Assembly: GCA_900239685.1 (NCBI GenBank) | Contig: OENT01000826.1 | Location: forward strand, 1-64,000 | Direction of reading: 5' to 3' | Length of the DNA stretch: 64,000 nt | DNA from: Rotaria macrura | Taxonomy: Eukaryota > Rotifera > Eurotatoria > Philodinida > Philodinidae | In this document: piece after piece, positions 51,101 to 62,590 of the stretch | Layout of the letters: every line of letters starts with the position of its first letter | Position numbering within the stretch: the first letter of the stretch is position 1 | Program-made: the position numbers and the translations under genes | The notes under the pieces: generated by a model | The model's database searches: none | The model's input: only the letters and a program-made list of their open reading frames with translations | What the model was told of the DNA's origin: nothing

Positions 51101-54100
51101 GTCTATCAGATACAATTCCAGCGATCAGCATCATTATAGGTAGCTCAAGAGAAACAGATCGAATGGGAAAATATGTGAGAAGGCGGAATAACACTTCATC
51201 TCATTTCTATCATTACAGATGTTATCTAACATAGCGTATACATGTTTGTTTTCACTTTTACTTTGTGTTCAACATTTTGTTTCACGTATGATTTTAGGGA
51301 TGTGATTTAGTGTTGTTCATTTTTTTCCAGCTTGTATGCATCTGCTGATTGCATTGATTACTTTTTCCTAATATGAAATAAAGTCATAGATTGAACATAA
51401 AACACACAGATGTATGTATTATATCAGGGCATAAAGAGATAAAACATGATTCAAGATTGTGATTTGGTCATAAATTGATTTTCATTATCCGTTCGTCTAT
51501 CTGTAGACTATGAAATACAAACCTTTTCCAACTTTCTTTTGCCGAAATGGATCACTTCATTCAGCCCAATCTTTCGTAGTGTTGGATCTTGAATCATGAT
51601 TTTTCTCGTCTACAAGTTATGGCATTGATCGTCATGTGTGTTTTGTTCAACCTATACGAATAATTTCGTACGAGGAAATTCGACTTGACTTTGTGTCCGA
51701 ACTGTGAAAAATAAGCCCATCACGATAGATAGATAATAGAAAACTAATAATCAAATGAAAACAGTGATGTTTAACATAATTTGATTGTTGTTTAGATCTG
51801 GGTCACCGAAGATGGTCAAGCATTCGAGGTTTGTCTTTTTTCCGTTTCCACTGTACTGTTTTAAATCATTGACATTCAAGCAGATATGGTCCGGAATTTT
51901 AATTAAACATTCAAAAATAGATGACGAAGAAACATACAATGACGATGAACTTGATTTTGGCTATGAATCAGAAGCAATGGTTATTGATCCTGAAGAATAT
52001 ATTCGGTTTCCTATTTCAAAAGGTAACATTCAGAATCAGAACGATAATCTTAAATTCACGAAAGTACTTCATCTCAATAAATGAATTCAGATAACTTTAT
52101 AGTAGCCTCGAATAAATAGGCATCTATGAAAAAAACTTCATCAAGCAGATTTTTATCTTAAATTTGTCATATAGACTAGGATGATGTTGATTAGAATTTT
52201 AAAAAAATCTCAACTTCAAGGATCAAAGTTTTACGAACTGTGTAACTGTGTTCGAGTCTGAATCCAATGTTTTATATAGGTCTTCCTGAATTTGGAATAT
52301 TCTAAGAGAAGTTTTTATCTTAATTTTGTACTTCACGGAGTATCGTAATTTTCAATGGACGTTAGAACCTATGTCATCATCTTGGCATAGAAAATTGCGA
52401 AAAAGGCTATTTGAAATTACACAGGGACCATGTCTACACAGATCAACATTGATGTGAATGGTAAGGTTGCAAAACATTGAAAGGCAAAATCTCGAAAAAA
52501 CGATATCCCGAAAATTTTTGAATTGCTATTCGAAAAAAATTTGATCGAGACTCATAGCCTATTCTTTTTTTTTGCGAGTTGCTTGTGAGTGTTGATGTGG
52601 ACTTTCTATTGATTTTCATTCACACTAATAGCCACATCGACATGTCAATGGTGACAGGCCGGTGGTATCAGCGTTCCCACTCAAAGGTGTGCCTTATCCA
52701 AGATAGGTTTTACAAAATTTTAACTTGATTCGAGAATGCAGAAATCGATGCTCAATACTATTTACAAGATATATCATTCTGCGTCGCGAAATATGCAAAG
52801 AATAAATTGATCATTGTATGTCGATTCCAACTGGCATCTTTTCACGGTATTTGAAAGAGCTATGTCATAAAAATATAAAAATTTGGAGACGTCAGTACTT
52901 CTCCCGTTGGAGGAGATGTGACATCTTCAATGGAAGAATTTAACATGTGCCACTTGAAAAGTAACATCTCATTTATACATTTTCATCCCGTGTACCCGTA
53001 TTACTCGCTGTAGATAAAGCTACTCCGAGAAAAGAAGTGCTGGTACCTCCAAATTTTAGAATATATGACACTGCTGGTGTGAATTAAAATATAGAAACCT
53101 TTTCATCTATTTTTCATGCTTGCATTCACTAAACAAAACACCAATCTTAATTTTCTTCCTTGCTTTTACAGAGTAACTGATAGTAAATGCAGTATTGGGG
53201 TATGTCCAACACTCACTCAATAGACAATATTTTCGAGATTTTTTTCGAGATTCTTGATTTTCGACGTTTTATCTCTTTAAGATTTTACTTTTTCAAGGTT
53301 TCGCCTCGTAATCATGTGAATAGTCGATTTAGAAAGATTAAGTTTTGTCGATTGTTGAAATCAAAATGTCGATGTTCGTTATTAGATCAATAGAAATGCA
53401 TATGTACATGGATGATCGATGTAAAAGATACGCTTTAAACATAGCTAGAATTAAGAAAAACACAAAGAATAGTAACAAAATTTGAAACTATTTCTAGTAA
53501 GGATCGTGTCTTGTTCTGCGTAACAAATCGAAAGTAAATTCTTATGAGTCGAATCACAGCATTGATCCGAGAACTACTCTGAAGGTATTGTGTATCATCA
53601 CGTCTATAGTGAGCTATGACTTTCTATATAATGCATTCGATCTTCATGCACATAGGATTTATTGATTTGAGAAGTTTCATCGTAAGATAGTTAGACTCTG
53701 TTGATTCGATGAAACAATAGTCATCAAACTGATAATAAATATCTCAATGAAAATGTATATATTCGAACTAAAATTTTTAGATTACTACGTTTGTGATGAG
53801 ATTTATTAGTGGACGAAATTTAGACAGGAAAGCGTTCTATTAATCACTATTCTACTTACTTAAATGATCACAGCTAGTTCTATTTGATGAAAATTTTCTC
53901 AGGCTGGATCGATTCCTATTCATTCCAAGACATAAGATTTAGTGATATCGTACAATGGGATAGATTATCTTGTCAATCTAAGCCAAGTTTCATGTCATCG
54001 TAGAAAAATTCAGATGCCAAGGACAACTGATGCATTGGTCATTAAAGATGAATAGAGTTGAAAGTTGATGGCATAAAACAAAAATTAACAGTTTTTGACA

Positions 54101-57100
54101 TGAATTTTGTTGCTGTACACAATTTTCTATTAATTGATATATTTCTTTTCTTTCCTTAGCACTTGTTGATACGACGAATATGTCAAAATCGGATACAAAT
54201 ATTCTTGTACCACGTTCACTGTTTGATCGATCGAATCTATTACTCAATACTCAAGCATCATCATTATCAACCAATACATTAAATAAATCAAAACAAATAC
54301 CGAATAATAACAATAATGTTAATATTAATAATAATAATAATAATAATATTGGCAATATTAATAATAATAAAATATTTCCACCATCCATCCCAACGCAGAC
54401 AACATCTCAAGTAAATATCAAAGCTCGCCAATTATATGTTAACAATGGTACAACAACAACTCCACTTCCCCATTCATCAAATGCAAACGTTATTGTTTCA
54501 GCATCAACAGCAACATCATCACGCCCAATAAAATTAGAAGAGATGCTTTCCAAAGATAGTTTTCAAGGTTTACTTGAAATCGATAATAGTGATTGGCTTA
54601 TATCCGAAGATTATAAAGTCTTAGATACAATTCAAAATATTCAACAACTACCAATAACATCAATGTCGTTTTCAAGTACATCCAATGCAAATAAACCTCA
54701 ATCAATCATGTCAAACTCATCTTTTTCATCAGCATCTCCTCTAGTTCCATCATTAACAACATTACAGACACCACCGACAACAACGGGAATGGCAACAGCA
54801 TCATCACCATCGTCATCATCCATCGTTAATAATACAACGAATGCACTAACGCAAAACTGGGATTTCATATCAGATATTGTTAATCGTTATTCACGTGTAT
54901 TACGTACACCAAAACAATGTAAACATCGTTTCGAACAAGTTATTGGACCACGTGAAGAAGGTCGCGTTGTTTATGATTTAATTAAGAAAAAGAAACATGT
55001 TATTAAAGGAACTGTAAAAGTAGGATAGAGACTTCTTATACATATATGCGTTTACGTCTACAGAAATAATAATGTTTTTTTTTTGGTAATTTTTTCATTA
55101 AGATGTCAGATGACAATTGGCAAATGTTACGCACAAATCAATTATTTGTTCATGAGAATTGTCAAAAATTATTGCAAATTTATCATCAAAAATTCGAAGC
55201 AATTTCACAATGTGAACAACAATTGTCATCAATGATTTATTTAAATAAATTTAAACAAATGCAAACAGTTCAAGCTGCACATCACCAAACACGAGGTTTA
55301 AAACAAGGTTCACTTCTTCAGGACAACAGTACGTTTAGATTTAGATTGTTAGGCAAAACGAGTCAGCTTTAATCTTTATCATCATTCTTCTTCTTTTCTT
55401 GTTAAGATATTAATTTTGATATCCCATTAACACCAAGTGACGTATCATATCAAAGATTGGAACGTGAAAAAGAAACAAAACAACAACAACAGCAGCAGCA
55501 ACAGCAACAGCAGCAACAACAACAACAACAGCCAACACAAACTATTACTGGTAATGTTCATCAACAACAACAAATTTCAATGACAACAAATAATATGGAT
55601 ACAATTAAACAGCAAACACCTTCTCCAAATACAACATTAACATCAACAATAAATACTCGAGTAGATTTCGTTTAAGTTCTATTATTTTCAAATGGCTCAT
55701 ATTTGTAATACTCTATTTAGGTTCGACCGACAACATTAAACACGACACCGGCACAAGTGAATTCATCTCCTTCATCGACTCTGTCCTTGATGACATCATC
55801 TCAATCATCGAATTCTCCCACATTACAGCGATCAATTTCAAATAACATTATTGTTGCAAGTAACAATCATTCAAATATGAATTCAAATCGTTGTCAAAGT
55901 AATATTTTATCATCTCGAACAAATGTATGTATCTAAATAGTCGATGCATCACTTAGATTCATCTCTGCCTTGAATAAACTATTTTTATTGTAAATTCTTC
56001 TAGATATCGGCATCAACAGCAACATCCATCAATCAAATACCTTCATCCAATCAACCATCGATTCCAACGGCAACTATTTTACCTGGACAACGACCAGTAC
56101 AAGCTTTACCATCAAATAATAATTTAACAAATGAAGCCAATCCTATACAACAAAAACAAGTTGGAACAGGTTCTACATTGCGTTTTTTATGCTTACATTG
56201 AAACACTAGCTAATATAATTACTGAAGGATTATGACAGATGTTCTTGAATTGAGAGAATGAAAGCCTGAGCTGAAACATATATCTACTACGACTGAAATA
56301 TGTTTTATTTGAAAGAAAGTAGATGATGTTGGACATATTATTGAAAGTAAAACTAATCAATATCAATATCTTCAAAATCCAACTTGCTCTCTTAGAAATT
56401 TTATAGAAAACTAAATAATTTTTGTTCTCTGATGTTGTCGTTTGGGAGCCATCAACAACTATTCTATTTTCGGAATGATGATGCCTGTTATAGCTTAAGA
56501 ATTTAATCTTCAATCCTACCGATCAACTTAATTATTTAACTGTCTATGCATAACATTTTGTAAGAGTATGTGTAATACAGCATTAACGTATATCTGAAGG
56601 GCTACACCGAACAGCAATGAGAAGAAGTATGCCCCTAAAGTAATACACATCAGTGGATTCGTAAAAAAATAAGTCTATTTTATTTGATAAGTTTCATCTG
56701 ATCAAGCTTGTATAAACAGGTTTTGTTTCTAATTGTGATATCTTATATTTTCTCTTTGTGTAGTTCAAATTTCATCTACGGAGTATCGACACGTACGAAC
56801 TATGCCCCATCAACATCCAACGTCAAATACCACCACGGCAATTACAACAACAACAACAACAACAACAACGAATTCATCGCAAACATCAGCGAATATCCAA
56901 GTTCGAGCATCTAATTATCAACGAAGTCAAAGTCAAGTATGTATTCTCTTATTTGAGATAATTCGATGATACATCATGTAGAATATGGAGATTTCATTGA
57001 AAGAATATGGTGACACATATTATGCTTAAATTTCGATCTCGAGAAAGATGGCTATTTGATTATAAAAACCATACATTCTCTGTAAATAAATTTATTTACT

Positions 57101-59467
57101 TTAGACTTCTGGATTAACTACTCTTGAAGTTCGTTCACAACTTCCACTATCTCCAAAATCTCAACAACAAACACAACAACAACAGCAACAACAACAAGCA
57201 CAATCGAGACCACCACCAGCAACTTCACGTACATCATCAGTTACACAAACACAAGTTGATTATCTTATTCAATCACAGCCTAAATCTCTCGCATCATCAA
57301 CTGTAAATAAAATAGATAATATCGTTCATAGTTTGTATTCAGTCTCTTTTTATTTTATTTTACAGCCTCCATCGTCTCTTCCGGTAACTGTTGTTCGTCC
57401 AGCACAGCATCCATCAACCTCTATTGCTCCAACAATATCATCCTCTCCAACGTCACCAATGAATTTTCAATCTTTAAATGTAACATTACCTTCAAGTAAG
57501 TTGTGTTGAACGAACCCCAATATTACTTTTCAAATTTTCATCGTTTCTTCTGTTTTGAATTTTGTTTACAATGAAATAATAATACTCTTCTATTTAGATA
57601 AGTTAACAACAAATACAACTTCAACTACTACAACAAACACTGCTGCTCAACAATTACGAGCTGCGACTGCTTTCTTATCGAATCCGTCATCGTCCTCAGC
57701 TCAAGTTCAACAAGCAACACAACAAATTCGACAATTATTTACAAATTCTAATAACAATTCACTTCAAACACAACAAACAACTAATGCACAACGATTAACT
57801 GAAACTACTCAACGTTCGCCAAGTAGTGTACGTACATAAAAATTTTCTTTTCATGACACTATTCGGACAAAGTGAGACATATTTCCCATTCATTGGTCTT
57901 CGATTCTTCACAAAAATGCTAGTTGTATTGTAAATATGATCATACAGCTTTGACATAGACATGAGTATTCACACTTTCAGCTAACTATTGATTAGGATTA
58001 ATTTATGAGCAAATAGTTATCATATCTTTTTCTTATCTTACGATAAAGCATTGTCAGAAACTCAACATAAACTCTAGAGTGTAAAGTTTACGATATCAAA
58101 GTCAACAGCCCTTCTGTTTTCATGTCTTTAACAAGAAGAACGAAAAAAACACAACAGTTGCTTGACAATATCCAATTTTGTCTAGTAGACGATTAATCAT
58201 CCGGATTTTTCTCTACATCTATGATTGATTGCCGGTTTAGAAAAAATATCAGTCGAATTTATTGATGTACTATGCTCTTCATACATACTAGGCAATTACA
58301 TTCAAGCTATAAGATCACTTATTTGTCATCGTTTGATGAGACTACAATTAAATAGATGATTCTATATAAATAGCTACTTTGCACTTTTTACTAGTCAACG
58401 TATGACTGGTAGAATTAAGATTATGATAGACCAGTAAGTGACTATCGATTACGTTATCTAACAACTCAAAATATGATGAATCATGGTTTCCACACATTTA
58501 GAGCAATAGTTAGTTGCAAAAGTGAGTTTCTCATCACGATGATTCCATATATGACTTTTTTCTATGAATAACCGATGAAAATATAGCGAGAGAATCTATA
58601 TATTCAATTAATATCTATCACAGAGATCATCAATTCAAAGGAACATATGCTTTTTTCTTTTATCAATAGATTCAACAGATTATTGCTTCTCGCACAGCGT
58701 CTCTTCCTGGTCAAGTTCGTAATGTTCGTATTCTTACATTTACACCTGGAACTAATCCAACAACAGGTATTGCTGATACAACCACAACAAATACTCAACA
58801 AACTCCTATACAATCGACTAATTTAACATACAATCGTGCAACATCATCGACATCAACATATCCACGTTCAACAATAAATATTGAGCAAGACATTTCACCT
58901 GATCTAGCTGCTCAAGTACATCGTATTAAGTCATTTAATGTAACAAACACAGATCCCAATGATACAACACAAGCACCACGTGCTGTACTCGTACCAGCAC
59001 GAACAATACCTGGCTCATCAACATCAGCCGCAGCATCAGTTGGTTCAAATTCAAAATTAAAATCATCATCATTACTTGATCCAACAACGCTTAATTTTAC
59101 AACAAAAACATCACAACCAAATATTGTATTTCAATTACCATCGTCAACATCGGCAGCAACAGGAGGAGATGAACAAACCATAGCGATTTCATCTAATTTA
59201 GTGCGACAAAATTTATTACAGCATTTAAATTTAATATCATCGAATATGAATCAACGATCACAATCACCAACAACTCTTTCCAGTGCTACCAATTCCATAA
59301 CTGTTAATCGTCTTTTACAACAATATCAACTACGTGCCGCAACTACATTTAATGCATCGCCAACAGCACAAACATTGTCTGGACAAACGAACCATGAACA
59401 GATATCGGCATCACCTCCACCACCACCAGCACCTACTACTAATAGTAGTACTTCTTCTTCAACTTGA
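42125..59467 (+). CDS. Domino/EP400-type SNF2 chromatin remodeller ATPase
   Basis: Nuclear ATPase of the INO80/SWR1 class, expected to exchange H2A.Z within a TIP60/NuA4-p400 complex. Exons: 42125-43625, 44999-45049, 45104-46146, 47205-47506, 48131-48697, 48749-48863, 49672-49995, 50053-50130, 50199-50330, 51796-51828, 51884-52022, 54160-55013, 55103-55328, 55407-55660, 55721-55924, 56004-56169, 56764-56936, 57105-57302, 57366-57495, 57598-57827, 58670-59467. Phases agree and give about 2505 residues. The HSA domain is at about 155-225 (KWTNQRLAK). The split SNF2 ATPase starts near 470, with ADEMGLGKT across an intron, DEAHHIKN, an insertion, and LDGST and DRCHRIGQ near 1080-1140. A VPRSLFDR motif precedes a SANT domain near 1660-1710, followed by a Q/T/S-rich tail. 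The SANT and PRSLFDR features favour Domino/EP400 over SRCAP. Donor positions after 50330, 55013 and 55660 are the least certain. Confidence 0.92.
43626..44998 (+). other. First intron of the Domino/EP400 gene, splitting the Walker A motif
   Basis: This 1.37-kb intron lies within the codon of the last Gly before Lys in GLGKT. The short open frames inside it (for example at 44360-44560) are not supported as exons. Confidence 0.75.
50199..51008 (+). CDS. Alternative serine-rich C-terminal exon of Domino/EP400 (read-through of donor at 50331)
   Basis: Exon 9 ([15 protein letters not shown]...) stays open past the proposed donor at 50331 for 226 more codons and stops at 51006-51008. The extra part is rich in Ser, Lys and Pro. 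It contains an S/SP-rich block ([10 protein letters not shown]), basic patches (LRKRSF, QRRRYLK) and [15 protein letters not shown]. The last fits the PP1-docking pattern [RK]-x(0,1)-[VI]-x-F and resembles the VxFG..SP motif of PP1-targeting proteins. Used as a terminal exon, it would give a protein of about 1596 residues with the complete ATPase but without the SANT domain and Q-rich tail. The frame's length in AT-rich DNA and its biased composition support coding; RNA evidence is needed. Confidence 0.5.
   Translation, partial: LDTERIRKDWRLSRSQGLKEQEEKQYEQEDDEMMYTYARDNERKVKYNYSYSFARCSLAAHEISRYEKTFASPSFNHLLSSSSKESLSVPISISSSSSSSSLISPLPLAPGLRKRSFKSVDSCFPTSHDTMQRRRYLKIIPSPPSSPLPSTQKQTPLVDYEKNQKLTSRFKDIRNNGTQCNSNDSISKNSRIIYSSKSDKNESKRLSSILSSKISSSCTKTKSGIQKHVRFGNSSPISYFLNNKPHMESEIDLDNSNSRSSKQWQTIRK
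52023..54159 (+). other. 2.1-kb intron of the Domino/EP400 gene
   Basis: It runs from GTAACATT to TTTCCTTAG between the acidic exon ending YIRFPISK and the exon starting [12 protein letters not shown]. No exon or repeat is recognised within it. Confidence 0.65.
55476..55531 (+). repeat. Polyglutamine-coding CAA/CAG repeat
   Basis: About eighteen consecutive CAA/CAG codons in exon 14 of the Domino/EP400 gene encode uninterrupted glutamine. Other CAA-, ACA- and AAT-rich runs occur in exons 12, 17 and 18. Q-rich tracts at this position are usual for EP400/Domino A. Confidence 0.85.
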
Positions 59468-59725
59468 TAAATGTTTTCTTTTCTTCTCTTTATCGTCTAT
59501 GTACAGTTAGTCATGTTTGACCGCTTTTTTTTTCTAGTCGAAACAAAAAAGAAAAAACTTATTTTTTATTGTGCACGCTAGAGAACATGTTGTTCATCTT
59601 TATATACATATATATACATATATATTATTGGAAGGAATTCAACAAGCAAAGAAAAAAGATCTTCTCAGGGATATACATGTGTATGTTCTCATTTGTTCAA
59701 TTGTTTCTCCTCAGAAGATCGACAA

Positions 59726-59731
59726 AATAAA
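59726..59731 (+). terminator. Polyadenylation signal AATAAA of the Domino/EP400 gene
   Basis: A canonical AATAAA lies about 260 bases after the stop codon at 59467. Other A-rich variants follow further on, so the exact site is uncertain. Confidence 0.4.
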
Positions 59732-61222
59732 CACGATAAACTCAATATCGGCACGTTTCTTTTTGTTTTCTCTTTGACTATTATTAGATTGAAAAAGAAG
59801 ATGAAAGAAGAAAAATTAATAAAATACTTATTTTCAACAAAAAAGAAGAGAAAAACTACAAGCAATAATTTGGATGATAAACAAAACTATGATAGACGTT
59901 TATTGGCATTTCTATCATCAGATAAGGTAATTATCGTCAGTTATTTTGTCATAGCAGTGAGAGTATGTTTAATTAAGTATTCTTATTTAATCAATGGAAA
60001 AATACAAGCAACTATTTGTTCGATTATATTTCATGCTTTTGTTGTTATGAACACATACTGAAGCTTTTGTAAAAATTTACAGAACACAATAAGTCAGCCA
60101 GAGACGTGTCAAAATGTGAGCTAGACCGTAAGCTGCTTAGACATCTGAATGAGAAAAAACCGATATCGAGTATAATTATTGATACCGAATTTCGTAGATT
60201 TTCTTCAAGACTATTTGACACAGTTTTCTAACTATACTAATACACATGAATACATATCTAGTTGTTACATATCAGGGTCCACTCTAGATGAATGCATTGA
60301 TATTGATCATGATTGTGTCATTTCACACAAAAGATCATTCAACTTAATCGTAACGTAAGAAAAGCAATGGATTAAAAGAACAGTACACATAGAACCTCTG
60401 GCTATATTAAATGAAATGCTTGTAGAAAGACATTATGATTTTAAAAGTTTTGTTTATCTTTTTCCAAGTCTAATTTTGATTAGAATAAAGTGAGACTACC
60501 ACCCTTTTGTTTTATCTGATGATAAATGATAAGAAAAAAAAGACAAAACATCGAAAAACAAAATAAAGCACCGGTGCTACAAACAAAACGTTTCTTGAAA
60601 CAAAAACCTTCAATTATCAAGAGATAGCATTATCCATCAATATTTTTTATTGATGGTGTATTCATATTATACTTAAATTTATTATGGAATTGCATTCATC
60701 AAAAACAAATATGTATGATGTTGATCAGTTTCGTTTATGATTGTAGCCGAAATTTATTCAATAATTTCACATAGTTTGAGTGAAAACATAATGCGAAGTA
60801 ATTGATCTATCAGGAATTGTATTCGATAATATATCTCGAGTTACGTAAGAATCTGTGAGATTCTATTTTTATATTGATCTTTATAGTCATACCATGGTTT
60901 CTAGAGATCTAAGCTAGAATTCAAATAAATGCAATCGACATAGTGTCAGTTGAGACATCTGGACAAAGAATACTTATAATTTATTGGTATTATATTCACG
61001 ATAAAATTTTCATACCTATTCTTGTTTTACTCATTAGATGACAAGTAGCTGTCATGGGTGTCTTTTCTTGAATTACGCTACCATCGATCTAATGTTTAAG
61101 ATAGTTTGCTGCAAATCATGGGATGCTCAAGTGTAAAATTTATTTTTGATCTTGACAGCTTTGTATTTCATTGTACAATAAGCTAACATAGGATTAATTG
61201 TACATGACATAGCTATATTTTT
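59732..61222. other. Intergenic stretch
   Basis: No gene is recognised. A lysine-rich frame (about 59800-59925) ends at a GTAATT that could be a donor. It has no resemblance to the N-terminus of NOC4 proteins and is not called. Confidence 0.45.
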
Positions 61223-61230
61223 TTCAGTAG

Positions 61231-61523
61231 TAGGGGTGGCACTTTAACTTTACTTTAAAAATTAAAATTAAAGTAATACTTTAACCTTTAAACTTTTATT
61301 AAAGTAAAACACTTTGACTTTACAAAAACCAGAGTTAAAGTGAAAAAGAAGTTTTTAGCCCTTCGTGTTCAATTTTCGATTGATTTAACAGTTACTTTAA
61401 ACTTTAAAATTAAAGTATAAACGTTTAGTGCTCTACTTTAATTAAAGTTAAAGTTTAAAGTTTTATTACTTCAAACTTTAACACTTTTTTTTTAAGTGTT
61501 TTAAAGTTAAAGTGTCACCCCTA
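61231..61523. mobile_element. hAT-type MITE with 8-bp target duplication
   Basis: The termini TAGGGGTGGCACTTTAACTT and, on the other strand, TAGGGGTGACACTTTAACTT are inverted repeats. The element is flanked by exact 8-bp direct repeats TTCAGTAG at 61223-61230 and 61524-61531. An 8-bp duplication and a (C/T)AGGGGTG terminus are characteristic of the hAT superfamily. The 293-bp interior consists almost entirely of permuted ACTTTAA/TTAAAGT words and codes for nothing. Confidence 0.92.
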
Positions 61524-61834
61524 TTCAGTAGCATTTATCCCTCGTGTCCAAAACAACCATTAGATAAACATAAATATTAAAAAATCCGAAGCATCTCTTC
61601 ACAGGATTTTAAATATCTTGAAAAATGACTTTCATTTAAAAAGTATCCTACTTTCGTCTTGATAAAATAATCGGCTATATTACATCATCCTTTTGTCATA
61701 TAAATCAACACTAGAGTTTATTTGATAGATCATTGATAAGATTAGTTTTACGATAGACATGAATTATTCGAATCCTGATCATAAGATCATTCTTATTGGT
61801 AAACAAAACATGTGACTAGTATTTTCTTTTCTAG

Positions 61835-62590
61835 CTCGATGCAACATTCTATCGACGAATTCTCTTGCAAATACCAACGAAGATAATTCCACGCATGGCG
61901 AATCCTCTTCTTCTTGCTGATTTTTTGACTAGTTCATATGAAACACAAAATAATGCATCGAAAATTCTTGCATTACACGGCATATATGTATTAATGACAC
62001 AATGTAATCTGGAGTATCCATTCTTCTTTGGTAAACTTTATTCATTATTAACCATTGATCTATTCAGTGCTAAATACAAAGCAAGATTTTTCTATTTACT
62101 TGATATATTTCTACAATCATCGTATGTAAATTCATATTCTTTTTAACCTTGATTCACACATTTAATTCTAGACATTTGCCAGCACATTTAGTTGCTAGTT
62201 TCGCTAAACGTCTAGCTCGATTGGCTCTATTGATACCACAACATGATCAATGTTTGATAATAACATTTATTCATAATTTAATTTTAAGACATCCGACCAT
62301 TCGAATTATGATCGATAGACAACAATCTCAATCAACATGTTCGATTAAAGATACTTATTTATCTGAAGAACTCGATCCAAATAAAAGCAATGCTATTGAG
62401 AGTTCATTTTGGGAAATCGAAGTAAGGCAATGTAGTATGTTTCGTTTTTGAAAACTACACATAAACTTTTTAGTCACTCACTCATCATCATCATCCGGAC
62501 GTAGCTACATGTGCTCTAGCATTAATGTCTCTTCGAACGACACACAATGAACGAGATATTCATCAATTACTTGAAATTGATTATGATGAG
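61835..62590 (+). CDS. NOC4-like (nucleolar complex protein 4) partial gene, three exons
   Basis: Three exons (61835-62121, 62172-62421, 62474-62590) with GT-AG junctions and matching phases encode about 218 residues of the CBF/NOC4 domain. They include LANPL-type MANPLLLADFLTSSY, NLEYPFFFGKLYSLL, KARFFYLLDIFL, HLPAHLVASFAKRLARL, DPNKSNAIESSFWE and HHPDVATCALAL. In yeast and humans NOC4 acts with NOP14 in the nucleolus in maturation and export of the 40S subunit. The family's N-terminal half (roughly 250 residues) should lie upstream, but no matching exon is visible between the Domino gene and 61835. No C-terminal exon is seen after 62590 either. The gene is therefore partial here: truncated, split by long introns, or continuing past 64000 on the 3' side. 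Confidence 0.82.

Noticed and set aside
42125..59467. Identification of the remodeller as SRCAP or INO80
   Set aside because: The PRSLFDR motif, the SANT domain after the ATPase and the Q-rich tail fit Domino/EP400 better. The ATPase part alone would not separate it from SRCAP.
59800..59925. Lysine-rich frame as first exon of the NOC4-like gene
   Set aside because: It does not resemble NOC4 N-termini and overlaps the likely 3' end of the Domino/EP400 transcript.
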